A DNA stretch of 64,000 nt from an uncultured Bacteroidales bacterium (GTDB taxonomy: Bacteria > Bacteroidota > Bacteroidia > Bacteroidales > WCHB1-69): the NCBI GenBank assembly GCA_900317715.1, contig ONHS01000021.1, forward strand, positions 17,928 through 81,927, written 5' to 3'. The stretch's first letter is position 1; each line of letters opens with the position of its first letter. Both the position numbers and the translations under genes were made by a program. Below the pieces are notes generated by a model. It did not search any database. It was given only the letters and a program-made list of their open reading frames with translations, and was not told where the DNA came from. Positions 53,581 to 61,104 of the stretch are shown in pieces.

Positions 53581-54773
53581 ATAGATTCCAAGCAGCGCAA
53601 AATAATCCGGCACGAATCATCAATCTCCTCCTCCGAAATTGTCAGCGGGGGGGAGATGCGGAAGGCGGTGTCGCAGAAGAGGAACCAGTCGCTCATGATG
53701 CCGTATTCCTTGAAAAGGGCCATCATCTTGAAGAGTTTCTCGGAAGAGCCGAGTTCTACAGCCATCAGCAGGCCACTGCGACGGATTTCTTGCACATGCG
53801 GTGCATTTTTCAACGCCTCTTCATAACGTTTTCCCTTCTCTTCGACATCAGCAACCAATTGATTATCAATATTATACTGGAGTGCGGCAAGTCCCGCAGC
53901 ACAGCACACAGGATGTCCCCCGAAGGTAGTGATATGTCCCAAAACGGGATTGCTTTGGAGAGCGTCCATAACCTCTTTGGAGGAGATGAAGGCACCGAGG
54001 GGCATGCCGCCACCGAAAGCTTTCGCCAGGCAGACGATATCGGGAGTCACGCCATATTTTTGCATGGCGAACATCGCGCCCGTGCGACCCATTCCCGTCT
54101 GTATCTCATCGAAAATCAGCATAGTACCTGTCTCGTCGCAACGTTTGCGAAGGGCTTGCAGATAGCCCTCTTTCGGAGGAATCACGCCCGCCTCGCCTTG
54201 CACAGGTTCCACCAACACGCAGGCGGTCTCCTCGTCAATGCGGTTAATGTCGTCGAAGTTGTTGAACCACAGGTATTCCACATTGGGAAGCAGTGGCTGG
54301 AAGGGAGCCTTCCAAGTATCGCCCTCAGGCGAAGCCATCATGCTGAGCGAACCGTGGTTGGAGCCGTGGTAGGCGCAATGCATCGACATCATCTTGTGCC
54401 GACCCGTGTAGCGTTTGGCCAGTTTCAACGCCCCTTCCACCGCCTCGCTGCCCGAGTTGACGAAATAGACGCTGTCCAAGGGGTCTGGAAGCAGTTCGGA
54501 AAGCAGTTTCGCATACTGCACCTGCGGTTTTTCCACCAATTCGCCATACACCATAACATGCATGTAATCAGCAGCTTGCTGTTGTACCGCAGCAATCACC
54601 TGTGGATTGGCATGACCGACGTTATTCACCGAAACGCCCGACACCAAATCATAGTAACGTTTTCCTTCCGGGGTATAGAAAAAAACGCCTTCCGCGCGTT
54701 CCACTTCCAATAGCAGCGGCTCGGGAGAGGTCTGTCCAATATGTGCCAAAAACTGTTGACGTAGTGTTTTCAT
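53577..54773 (-). CDS. Class III PLP-dependent aminotransferase
   Basis: A 398-residue fold-type I aminotransferase. Features: GVSVNNVGHANP near 45, NSGSEAVEGALKLA near 105, VEPVQGEAGVIPP near 187, MLIFDEIQTGMGRTG near 217, and the PLP Lys in CLAKAFGGGMPLGAF near 250. It looks like the acetylornithine/ornithine-type or related class III enzymes, but the substrate cannot be read from sequence. No arginine genes are adjacent. The large fused flavoprotein follows upstream on the same strand, separated by a terminator. The TAG stop lies in a 7-base repeat. Confidence 0.9.
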   Translation of the reverse strand: MKTLRQQFLAHIGQTSPEPLLLEVERAEGVFFYTPEGKRYYDLVSGVSVNNVGHANPQVIAAVQQQAADYMHVMVYGELVEKPQVQYAKLLSELLPDPLDSVYFVNSGSEAVEGALKLAKRYTGRHKMMSMHCAYHGSNHGSLSMMASPEGDTWKAPFQPLLPNVEYLWFNNFDDINRIDEETACVLVEPVQGEAGVIPPKEGYLQALRKRCDETGTMLIFDEIQTGMGRTGAMFAMQKYGVTPDIVCLAKAFGGGMPLGAFISSKEVMDALQSNPVLGHITTFGGHPVCCAAGLAALQYNIDNQLVADVEEKGKRYEEALKNAPHVQEIRRSGLLMAVELGSSEKLFKMMALFKEYGIMSDWFLFCDTAFRISPPLTISEEEIDDSCRIILRCLESI

Positions 54774-54793
54774 TATTGTTTTGAATTTTGGTG

Positions 54794-54801
54794 CAAAAGT
54801 A
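54794..54801 (-). promoter_or_regulatory. -7 element for the aminotransferase gene
   Basis: TACTTTTG on the minus strand fits TAnnTTTG, 20 bases before the ATG. It is downstream of the flavoprotein terminator, so the aminotransferase has its own promoter. Confidence 0.6.
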
Positions 54802-54820
54802 CATAAAATTCAAATAAAAA

Positions 54821-54847
54821 AAAACGGCCACGATTAGTGGCCGTTTT
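54821..54847 (-). terminator. Terminator of the fused flavoprotein gene
   Basis: Stem AAAACGGCCAC / GTGGCCGTTTT with loop GATTA, flanked by A- and T-tracts; 3' of the gene at 54864. Confidence 0.92.
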
Positions 54848-54863
54848 TTTTTATTATTCGCCC

Positions 54864-57800
54864 CTATTGGAAGGCGTTTTCGCTCAGGCCGTCGCCGGAG
54901 ATGGCGAGGCGAGACATGTAGGAGGGTGCCTCTTTGCCGAGGTATTTATCGACGTAAATCTTGGCGAGGTACTGACCCAACATGAAGCCGTGTCCGCGCA
55001 TACCGACCAAGAGGCCGTGTTCGGGATCCACAATGTAGCGCGGCTCGGTGTAGTAGCCCGCCCAGGTGGCCTGGAAGCTGACGTTCTTCAACTGCGGAAT
55101 CCAGTCGATGAACATTTCGGCGCACACCTGTAGGAAGTCCTGCGTGTTGTACTTCAGCTCCTTACCGGCTTGCAGTTGCTCAGTAGCAGGCGATGCACAG
55201 CCGATAATCTGGCCAGTCTCCGCGAACTGCTGTCCATAAACGGCGGAGAAGCCTTTGTACTTCCGACGGTCGATGAGCATGTCCAAAGAGTCACCATCCT
55301 TACCCAACATCGGCAAACGATGCGTGATAAAGGCTTGGTGCTTAATGGGATACAAGCCGAGATACATGCCCAGCTGTTCTGCAAACTTGTTAGCGCTCGG
55401 TCCCAAAGCATTCACGAAATGCTCGCAGTGGTACTCCACGTACTGCTTGTCGTGGGTTTTCACCAGGGCCATGAAGCCCTTGGCGGTCTTCTGCACCTCC
55501 AACAGACGGGTATCTTCCAACAGTACGCCGCCCTTTTCGATGGCGAGGTTGCGGATGTAGTTGATGGTGGGACCGGGCGTGGCCTGCCAGCACGCGTTCG
55601 TGATGCAGGCGGCCTGGTAGGTGTTGAGGTTCGGGTTGAAGTAGGGCGAAACCTCCTTCAGGAAGTCCTTCTTATCCACCATGTAGCCGTCGCTCCATTC
55701 GAGGGATTTCTCCAACGCTTTGTAGTTGGCCTCGTCGTGGGCAAATCCGACGTAGCGTGTGGGCTTGTAGTTGATATTGGTGACCTTCTGGATGGATTCA
55801 AAGATAGCGCGGTTATGTTCCGCAATATCAGCGATTTCCGGGACAGAGAAGCTAGGACGACCGCCGCCAATACAGCGCCAGGAGGAGCCTCTTTCGGCAT
55901 TGCAGAGCACCACCTTCTTGCCAGCCTCGGCGAAGTAGCGGAACAGACCGCTACCCGTGATACCGCCGCCCGCCACAAAGACGTCACACTCGACCTTCTT
56001 GGTAGCTTGTCCGTGGACGTTGGTCACGAATTCCGCAGGTTTGTCATTCGGAACGAGCTCGCCGATGTTGAGCTGTGAGGAGAGCGGACCACGCGGGGTA
56101 GCATCGCCCACCACTTCTACACCGTGGCTGGCCAAAAGCAGCTTCACGCGCGGGATACAGCGTTTACCACGACAAGGACCCATACCGATACGGGTGATAT
56201 GCTTCAACTCATCCACAGAGATGATTTTTTTGCCTCTCACCGCCTCTAAAATGGTGTCGATATTGACATCGTCGCAGTGACAGACATAAGCGGGATCTTC
56301 TTCTTCCTTGCCTAATTTCTGCCAGTTCAGCGGTTCTGGATAGTTTGCCTTGAGGATGAATCCGGTGACGCTCATCAACGCTTCACCGCTGACATCCAGC
56401 GCTTTCACGCGGGCCACATGCGTCTTGTTCTCGCCTTTGGTGATCTTCTCGATGACACCTTCGCCGACCTTCTTGCCGTTGTCATCCACGAGGAAGACCT
56501 CAGCGTTCTCCTCCGCATCGTACTCAAACGGCAGGAAGAGCCAGTTCTTGGGCAGATTGTAGCCAAACAGTGCCAGACCGGGACAGTGGTTGACGCATTT
56601 CATACAACCGATGCACTTGTCGTAGTCGATTTGCGGCACGTGGTTGGTGGCGATTTTGGTAATCGCGCCTTGCGGGCAGGCGAACGTGCAGGGGTTGCAG
56701 GCGAAACCATAGAGGCAGTCGGCCATCACGAACGGCTTCTGTAGACGATCACCGGCAGGACGGTTGGGTTTCTCCAGCACGCGCACGGGATGTTGCTGGG
56801 AATCAGCATAATCCTTGGTCACGGCGAGATAGTCGTCGTAGTTGAAGCGCACGTTCAAGGCTTGGGCAATCTCCATGGCGGCCTGTTTGCCGCGAAGCAC
56901 AGCGCAAGTACCTTCACCCACGCGGGTGGCGTCGCCAATGCCGTAGGTGTTGAGTCCGAAGGTGACCTTGCCCTTTTCGAGGATGAGGTTGTCGGGCTTC
57001 AAGCCGGTACATATATTAATCAGGTCGATATCTTTGATAATCTGCTCTGTGCCGGGCACGGGGCGGAAGTTCTGGCATTCGGCAATCACCGCGCCGACCA
57101 CGCCGGTGTGGTCCTCGTTGGGGATAGCCTTAAGCAGGGTGTGGGAGGTGAGGATGGGGATACCGAGACGGCGCACGCGGTTGGCCTGCACCGGGAATCC
57201 GCCCTCATGGTCCATCGCTTCCACGATAGCCACCACCTTGGCGCCAGCCTGAACGGCCTGATACGAAGTGAGATAGCCGATATTGCCAGCCCCGATGGTG
57301 AGGATGCGTTTGCCGAGAAGCGTATGCTGCAGGTTCATCATCTTTTGGACGACAGCGGCAGTATAAACGCCCGGCAGGTCGTCGTTCTCGAAGGTGGGCA
57401 TAAACGGGAATGCGCCCGTAGCCACCACGAGGAAGTTGGCATCCACGAAGAAGATGCTGCCGTCGGCCATGTTCTTGGCGGCCACGCGTTTACCTTCGAG
57501 GATGTCCCACACGGTGCTGTTGAGCAGTATGCCAGAATGGTCGTCGCCGGCGAGCGTCTTGGCGATGTCGAAACCGCGCATACCGCCGTATTTCTGCTCC
57601 TTCTCGAAGAAGAAGAACTGGTGGGTCTGCATGGTGAACTGTCCGCCGATGCGGTCGTTGTTGTCGATGACGATGTTGGGGATGCCGAACTTGTTGAGTT
57701 GTTCGCGGCAGGCGAGGCCGGCGGGACCGGCGCCGATGATGGCGACCTCGGTCTTATAGACCTTCGGGGCAGCGCAATTGCATTCGCCGGTAGCTTCGGG

Positions 57801-58094
57801 CAGGTGGTTGTGGGCGATCTCCTCCACCTTCTTCACGCCATCCACGAGGGTGACGCAGATGCGTTTCACCACGCCATCCACGAGCATTTCGCAGGCGCCG
57901 CATTTGCCGATACCGCAGTCCATGCTGCGCTCGCGGCCTTTCAAACTGTGGCTGTGGATGGGGAAACCTGCCTGATGCAGGGCGGCCGCGATGGTGTAAC
58001 CCTTCGCAGCCTTCACTTGCTGACCCTTGTATTCAAAGGTCGTAATCTCCCGTTCGGGGATGTCCAAGATGGGATGATGTGTAATCGGATACAT
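54864..58094 (-). CDS. Fused five-module flavoprotein (HcnABC / amine-amino acid dehydrogenase-like)
   Basis: A 1076-residue cytoplasmic protein made of modules that usually sit on separate chains. In order: a [2Fe-2S] domain (C60, C65, C68, C80), a pyridine-nucleotide/FAD domain (GAGPAG at 121-126, second GAGNIG near 268), two [4Fe-4S] motifs (C460, C466, C469, C473 and C494, C497, C500, C504), a BFD-like [2Fe-2S] domain (C605, C607, C641, C646), and a DAO-type FAD oxidoreductase from AGGGITG near 708 to the end. The same parts occur in HcnABC, sarcosine-oxidase-like and dye-linked proline/opine dehydrogenases. The reaction is not proven; amine or amino-acid oxidation is the natural guess. 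Confidence 0.85.
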   Translation of the reverse strand: MYPITHHPILDIPEREITTFEYKGQQVKAAKGYTIAAALHQAGFPIHSHSLKGRERSMDCGIGKCGACEMLVDGVVKRICVTLVDGVKKVEEIAHNHLPEATGECNCAAPKVYKTEVAIIGAGPAGLACREQLNKFGIPNIVIDNNDRIGGQFTMQTHQFFFFEKEQKYGGMRGFDIAKTLAGDDHSGILLNSTVWDILEGKRVAAKNMADGSIFFVDANFLVVATGAFPFMPTFENDDLPGVYTAAVVQKMMNLQHTLLGKRILTIGAGNIGYLTSYQAVQAGAKVVAIVEAMDHEGGFPVQANRVRRLGIPILTSHTLLKAIPNEDHTGVVGAVIAECQNFRPVPGTEQIIKDIDLINICTGLKPDNLILEKGKVTFGLNTYGIGDATRVGEGTCAVLRGKQAAMEIAQALNVRFNYDDYLAVTKDYADSQQHPVRVLEKPNRPAGDRLQKPFVMADCLYGFACNPCTFACPQGAITKIATNHVPQIDYDKCIGCMKCVNHCPGLALFGYNLPKNWLFLPFEYDAEENAEVFLVDDNGKKVGEGVIEKITKGENKTHVARVKALDVSGEALMSVTGFILKANYPEPLNWQKLGKEEEDPAYVCHCDDVNIDTILEAVRGKKIISVDELKHITRIGMGPCRGKRCIPRVKLLLASHGVEVVGDATPRGPLSSQLNIGELVPNDKPAEFVTNVHGQATKKVECDVFVAGGGITGSGLFRYFAEAGKKVVLCNAERGSSWRCIGGGRPSFSVPEIADIAEHNRAIFESIQKVTNINYKPTRYVGFAHDEANYKALEKSLEWSDGYMVDKKDFLKEVSPYFNPNLNTYQAACITNACWQATPGPTINYIRNLAIEKGGVLLEDTRLLEVQKTAKGFMALVKTHDKQYVEYHCEHFVNALGPSANKFAEQLGMYLGLYPIKHQAFITHRLPMLGKDGDSLDMLIDRRKYKGFSAVYGQQFAETGQIIGCASPATEQLQAGKELKYNTQDFLQVCAEMFIDWIPQLKNVSFQATWAGYYTEPRYIVDPEHGLLVGMRGHGFMLGQYLAKIYVDKYLGKEAPSYMSRLAISGDGLSENAFQ

Positions 58095-58146
58095 GATTCT
58101 TGTTCTTATATTTTTGATTGTTGTTGATTCCGAAAATTACAGATTG

Positions 58147-58154
58147 CAAAAATA
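58147..58154 (-). promoter_or_regulatory. -7 element for the fused flavoprotein gene
   Basis: TATTTTTG on the minus strand fits TAnnTTTG, 52 bases before the ATG. Confidence 0.55.
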
Positions 58155-58190
58155 GTTTTTTTTCAAACCGCCGTCAAGAAAAAATTTTTT

Positions 58191-58302
58191 GCGGGTTCGC
58201 CTGCGGCGAAAAGAGAGGTGTCACCACAGAAAGCACAGAAAGGTTCGCCTGCGGCGAATATTTGGTTTTAGGTCACACAGATTGCACGGATTGCACAGAT
58301 TA
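58191..58302. repeat. Dispersed repeat with TTCGCC hairpins and 9-base units
   Basis: Two copies of the small hairpin TTCGCCTGCGGCGAA (58196-58210, 58244-58258), with CAGAAAGCACAGAAAGG between them. Then three 9-base units: CACAGATTG, CACGGATTG, CACAGATTA (58276-58302). Related strings recur at 61069-61104 and 62346-62398. No gene is seen in the 58095-58321 gap. Confidence 0.75.
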
Positions 58303-58321
58303 TGGGGCGTCTGGGTGCGGT

Positions 58322-58642
58322 TTAGGCGATGGTGGTCTCCTCTGCTTTGGGTCCTTTCAGGATTGTTGCCAGCATGTAAAGCCCTCGCTCGGTGAAAGCT
58401 TTAGGATTTGATGGTGAATACAACAGATTCCCTAGGTTATCAAAAATTTTGACAACCTCCTCCTTCTCTTTTTTGTTGAGCTCGATAATGTAGCCTTCCG
58501 GAAACTTGTTAGGATTGTTTTTAACGGCCTGGTTAACTTCACGCGTTTCAACTCCGTAGAGTTCCGCGACATGATTGGACAAAATAACCTGCTGGTTTCT
58601 CAAGGTGATCATCTTGTCTTCTACATCCATAATATTCGTCAT
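58322..58642 (-). CDS. Short ORF6N-domain protein
   Basis: A 106-residue protein that is nearly all ORF6N domain: MITLRNQQVILSNHVAELYGVETREVNQAVKNNPNKFPEG, then ELNKKEKEEVVKIFDNLGN and FTERGLYMLATIL. ORF6N/KilA-N-type domains are DNA-binding modules of phage and mobile-element proteins. It is much shorter than the usual 170-330 residues and stops just after the domain, so it may be a truncated gene or a stand-alone binder. It lies 29 bases after the 330-residue paralogue. A palindrome (58434-58458) is inside the coding region. Confidence 0.75.
   Translation of the reverse strand: MTNIMDVEDKMITLRNQQVILSNHVAELYGVETREVNQAVKNNPNKFPEGYIIELNKKEKEEVVKIFDNLGNLLYSPSNPKAFTERGLYMLATILKGPKAEETTIA
58434..58458. 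repeat. Intragenic palindrome in the short ORF6N gene
   Basis: Arms AGGTTATCAAAA and TTTTGACAACCT with a one-base centre; 11 of 12 positions pair. It encodes VVKIFDN, right after the EKEE helix. Confidence 0.75.
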
Positions 58643-58671
58643 AAAAATTTATTTTTAATGATAGTTTATTT

Positions 58672-59664
58672 TTAGAATAACAGAGCAGGATTGCTCAACA
58701 ATGTGTCAACAATCTGATGATAAACCTGTCGGTCGGCTACCTCAGTGATAGTGGTTACTTTGTTTCCTGCATCTTTTGATGATGCGCCGCAATGAAAAAT
58801 ACGCTCGCCATCGGTATTGTAGTCGAGAATGATGTACCTATCATGAAAAACACCACAGGTTTGGCGAAAACTGACTTGAATGTTCGGGTATTCTCTATGA
58901 AAATCATCGTAATCGGCTTGATGAAACCCTTTTCCCGTGTTGTCGCTAAAAACGGTGATGGGAATGTTGTCCACAACGTTTTTAAGCAACACCAGCGTTT
59001 TCAGACCGATATAATTGTCTATAACAAAAACGCTACTTTTAGCAGATTTGTAGATGTTGCTATATGCGATGTTGGCCTCAACCGACTCTCCGTTAAGAAT
59101 CAAGTATTCTCGTCTCGTCATCGGGTCGGTAAAGTCGCGTACCACCTTAGCCAGATCAGTTTTGGTGACCATCGTGCTCTTGATTTCTGCAATGTCAGCC
59201 GTATTTTGAGCAGTTTGAATGGATAGTTGGACCAGTTCTTTGTTCCCAATCAAGTATCTGTTTTCAACAATGAAGTCTTTCATTCCCTTGAAGGTTCTAA
59301 TAAGCGCCTTACTTTGCTCGGTCGCCAGTTTGCCTTTCAAGACGGTCATAAGCATATAAATACCTTGTTCGGTAAAGGCGTAAGGCAGTGTGCGACTTTT
59401 TGAGCTTAACTTTGTGATAGGTGTAGAGCCATCATTTGCGGTCAAAATTTTTGACCGCAAAATTTCTTCATATTCAATTTTGGTCAATTGAAACCGGAAA
59501 TCAGCATCGAATTTTTGGATGTTGTTCTTCACTTGTTGGTTGAATGCTTTTGTGGTGTAGCCGTAAATCGATGCCAAATCAGCATCGAGCATCACCTTGA
59601 CTCCGCGTACGATATAAATCAGTTTGCTGAGGTCTTCAAAGTTGTTTGCATTTTCTGAATTCAT
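58672..59664 (-). CDS. ORF6N-domain protein with shared C-terminal effector-like module
   Basis: A 330-residue protein. Residues about 15-115 are ORF6N (MLDADLASIYGYTTKAFNQQVKNNIQKF, then PYAFTEQGIYMLMTVLKG). A middle linker is followed by a C-terminal module (about 195-330) with VIDNYIGLKTLVLL, FHDRYIILD and HCGASSKDAGNK. The RhuM-type protein at 61093 carries the same C-terminal module on a different N-terminus. The module has a PLD/HKD-like flavour in its HDR and GAS-KD motifs, but I have no proof of activity. The leader is shared with the RhuM-type gene. A 27-base palindrome lies at 59435-59461. Confidence 0.75.
   Translation of the reverse strand: MNSENANNFEDLSKLIYIVRGVKVMLDADLASIYGYTTKAFNQQVKNNIQKFDADFRFQLTKIEYEEILRSKILTANDGSTPITKLSSKSRTLPYAFTEQGIYMLMTVLKGKLATEQSKALIRTFKGMKDFIVENRYLIGNKELVQLSIQTAQNTADIAEIKSTMVTKTDLAKVVRDFTDPMTRREYLILNGESVEANIAYSNIYKSAKSSVFVIDNYIGLKTLVLLKNVVDNIPITVFSDNTGKGFHQADYDDFHREYPNIQVSFRQTCGVFHDRYIILDYNTDGERIFHCGASSKDAGNKVTTITEVADRQVYHQIVDTLLSNPALLF
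59435..59461. repeat. 27-base intragenic palindrome in the 330-residue ORF6N gene
   Basis: Arms TTTGCGGTCAAA and TTTGACCGCAAA are perfect complements around ATT. It encodes LRSKILTA, immediately after the EYEE helix; same position as in the other ORF6N genes here. Confidence 0.92.
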
Positions 59665-59690
59665 TTCTCTTTAATTAAATTTTCAGAATG

Positions 59691-59698
59691 CAAACATA
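59691..59698 (-). promoter_or_regulatory. -7 element in the shared leader, ORF6N gene
   Basis: TATGTTTG on the minus strand fits TAnnTTTG, 26 bases before the ATG. The identical element precedes the RhuM-type gene at 62008-62015. Confidence 0.6.
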
Positions 59699-59764
59699 CA
59701 AAATCCTTTCAAGAAAATCAATGGCAAAAATCAGTTTAACTTGCTAAAAATCAAACATATAAAA

Positions 59765-59896
59765 ATGACATTTCCCGAGGTAGAAGTGGCAGATTTCGAG
59801 GTAAAAATGGCAAAATGTAAAAAATGCGCGGAGAAAATGGCACGCGAGTGTCGTGGGTGCTGGGTGGAATTTTGGAAGAAAAACTTGGCAAGTTAG
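59765..59896 (+). CDS. Small opposite-strand ORF in the duplicated leader
   Basis: A 43-codon ORF, ATG to TAG, on the opposite strand from the gene it precedes. The peptide begins MTFPEVEVADFEVKMAK and continues with two CxxC pairs (CKKC and CRGC), then WVEFWKKN. The stop TAG is in the AGTTAG heptamer array. The second leader copy keeps the same frame but has a premature TAG (62169-62171). It may be chance coding in a repeat; no ribosome-binding site is obvious. Confidence 0.25.
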   Translation: MTFPEVEVADFEVKMAKCKKCAEKMARECRGCWVEFWKKNLAS

Positions 59897-59921
59897 CAGT
59901 TAGTAGTTAGTAGTTAGCAGT
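59893..59921. repeat. 7-base tandem array at the end of leader copy 1
   Basis: AGTTAGC, AGTTAGT, AGTTAGT, AGTTAGC in phase. The leader ORF stop is in the first unit. Confidence 0.85.
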
Positions 59922-59929
59922 GATATCTA

Positions 59930-59990
59930 CAGTCCTAGCTCCGCCTCCTCCAGCACGGGCTCTCCACCAGCCCTATGCGGCGGGGTGGCG
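59930..59990 (-). pseudogene. Remnant matching the 3' end of the ORF6N fragment
   Basis: The stretch with CCGCCTCC...CACGG...CAGCCCTATGCGG resembles the end of the ORF6N fragment at 60649-60700 ([15 protein letters not shown] region). It reads RIGLVESPCWRRR on the minus strand. It is short and approximate, so this is a weak call. Confidence 0.3.
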
Positions 59991-60041
59991 GTGGATGCCG
60001 GTGTGGGAAACGAAGGCGTCCTTTGAAATAATGTTTAGGGA

Positions 60042-60353
60042 TTAGTGGTACAATAAACTGTGTACCGCGTCGCGAACAAAAATGACTTCTCGGCCGTTCT
60101 TATCAAGAACCACCTCGTATGCGAAATGGAAATCCTCGCAAATAAAATCCTGCCAGTTGTTTTTTATCCATTCGTCTTTCCATCTCGCCTTTGGGTATAT
60201 GAAATAATAATCCTTCAAAGACTCAAGAGAGGCAATTAGCCGTTCCTTTTTGGCCATAACAGTCTCCTCAGACAAGGAAATGTGCCTGCTCATCGCAGCG
60301 ATATAGAAGTTGTCAATCGCTTTCACGACATTATCATCAACAATCACTTTCAT
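60042..60353 (-). CDS. RelE/ParE-like toxin
   Basis: A 103-residue basic protein with the RelE/ParE-like pattern: N-terminal helices, then the core strands IYPKARWKDEWIKNNWQDFICEDFHFAYEV and a C-terminal strand IFVRDAVHSLLYH. Toxins of this fold cut mRNA on the ribosome or poison gyrase. Its ATG shares one base with the antitoxin stop (TAATG), the normal antitoxin-toxin order. No catalytic residues can be assigned safely. Confidence 0.6.
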   Translation of the reverse strand: MKVIVDDNVVKAIDNFYIAAMSRHISLSEETVMAKKERLIASLESLKDYYFIYPKARWKDEWIKNNWQDFICEDFHFAYEVVLDKNGREVIFVRDAVHSLLYH

Positions 60354-60541
60354 TATTTGTTGTGATAATGATGATGGATGAGTTCTGTTAGATGGGCATC
60401 AAGATCCTCAAGCGTCATACTACGCTCAATCTCCTCGTCCGTTAATGTCCGAAGAGACTTTTGGGCAGGAGCAACATATTGCACTTGAGGTTCATTAACT
60501 TCTTGCAATTCAGTGTCTTCTATGGAATATTCTTTTGCCAT
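60353..60541 (-). CDS. Putative antitoxin
   Basis: A 62-residue acidic protein from MAKEYSIED (60541), with LTDEEIERSMTLEDLDAHLTELIHHH at the end, typical of short antitoxins with an unstructured or helical toxin-binding tail. It has no clear DNA-binding domain. The open frame extends 27 codons further, but the promoter at 60566-60573 supports the shorter start. It overlaps the toxin start by one base. Confidence 0.5.
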   Translation of the reverse strand: MAKEYSIEDTELQEVNEPQVQYVAPAQKSLRTLTDEEIERSMTLEDLDAHLTELIHHHYHNK

Positions 60542-60565
60542 TTTGTATTTTATTTTCTTCTGCTG

Positions 60566-60573
60566 CAAAGATA
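60566..60573 (-). promoter_or_regulatory. -7 element for the toxin-antitoxin pair
   Basis: TATCTTTG on the minus strand fits TAnnTTTG, 24 bases before the antitoxin ATG at 60541. Confidence 0.6.
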
Positions 60574-60648
60574 CACATTTTTCAGGATGGCTGCTCTGTA
60601 TTAACTTTTTTAAAGAACACAAAGTGTTTATTATTAACTATCCTACAG

Positions 60649-61023
60649 TCACACCACCGCCTCCACAGGCACGGTGCTGTCCATCAGCCCGATGCGGGTG
60701 AAAGCATACGGCAAATACCTTGAACCTCCCCTTCCGTTTAATATCGCAATTTGCGACCTCAAAGCATTTCCCTTTTCGTTCAAGGTCACAAATTGTGACC
60801 TTAAAGAATTCTGTTCCTCGTTCAAGGTCGCAATTTGCGACCTTGAAGCAACCGCCTCTTCTTGAGTTAGTTGGAACATGAAATCATTAGGGTATCGCTC
60901 AATATTTCGTTTAACTTGCTCGTTCAGCCTCTTAGTTTCAACACCATACAACATTGCCAAATCGGCATCAAGCAAGGACGGAGGCAATGCGTAGGAGCAT
61001 CCGCTTCCAAGCGGATGAAACAA
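60649..61023 (-). pseudogene. ORF6N-domain gene fragment with amplified palindromic repeats
   Basis: The N-terminal part of ORF6N is missing its first segment: the frame enters at [21 protein letters not shown] from a dispersed repeat (60980-61104). The end is also wrong for the family ([20 protein letters not shown] instead of TEQG...). In between are three 14-residue repeats: [37 protein letters not shown]. It is probably a dead gene, flanked by the duplicated non-coding segment. Confidence 0.7.
60742..60860. repeat. Three palindromes at exact 42-base spacing
   Basis: Core palindromes at 60744-60756 (TCGCAATTTGCGA), 60786-60798 (TCACAAATTGTGA) and 60828-60840 (TCGCAATTTGCGA). The third extends to 27 bases, 60821-60847 (arms TTCAAGGTCGCAA / TTGCGACCTTGAA). 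The second has 10-base arms AAGGTCACAA / TTGTGACCTT. In the middle copy, paired changes on both arms keep the complementarity. Confidence 0.93.
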
Positions 61024-61104
61024 TCAGTGAACAGTGAATCGCGAATGTTTTGTGGGTTTTTCATGGGGTTCGCCTGCGGGGAAAAGAGATGGTCACACAG
61101 AAAG
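60980..61104. repeat. Dispersed repeat D, copy 1
   Basis: AGGCAATGCGTAGGAGCATCC, the hairpin CATCCGCTT-CCA-AGCGGATG, then CGCGAATGTTTTGTGGG, TTTTTCATGGGG, TTCGCCTGCGGGGAA and TCACACAGAAAGCAC. It recurs at 62257-62376. The two copies flank the RhuM-type gene and its leader. The copy's end encodes the RhuM C-terminus (VLSV). Confidence 0.88.

Larger units (their letters stand above)
59691..59921. repeat. Duplicated leader, copy 1 (about 230 bases)
   Basis: The segment from CAAACATACAAAATCC through CAGTTTAACTTGC and the AAATGGCA units to the AGTTAGC heptamers is repeated at 62008-62239, in the same order and orientation relative to the effector genes. It fills most of the 59665-60041 gap. Confidence 0.9.

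Noticed and set aside
54864..58094. Calling this gene hydrogen cyanide synthase
   Set aside because: HcnABC modules are shared with proline, opine and sarcosine dehydrogenases; the fusion and added ferredoxin domain make a specific substrate unsafe.
56790..58127. A 445-codon plus-strand open frame opposite the fused flavoprotein gene
   Set aside because: It is the antisense shadow of a GC-rich coding region with clear redox domains on the minus strand; the peptide has no recognisable motifs.
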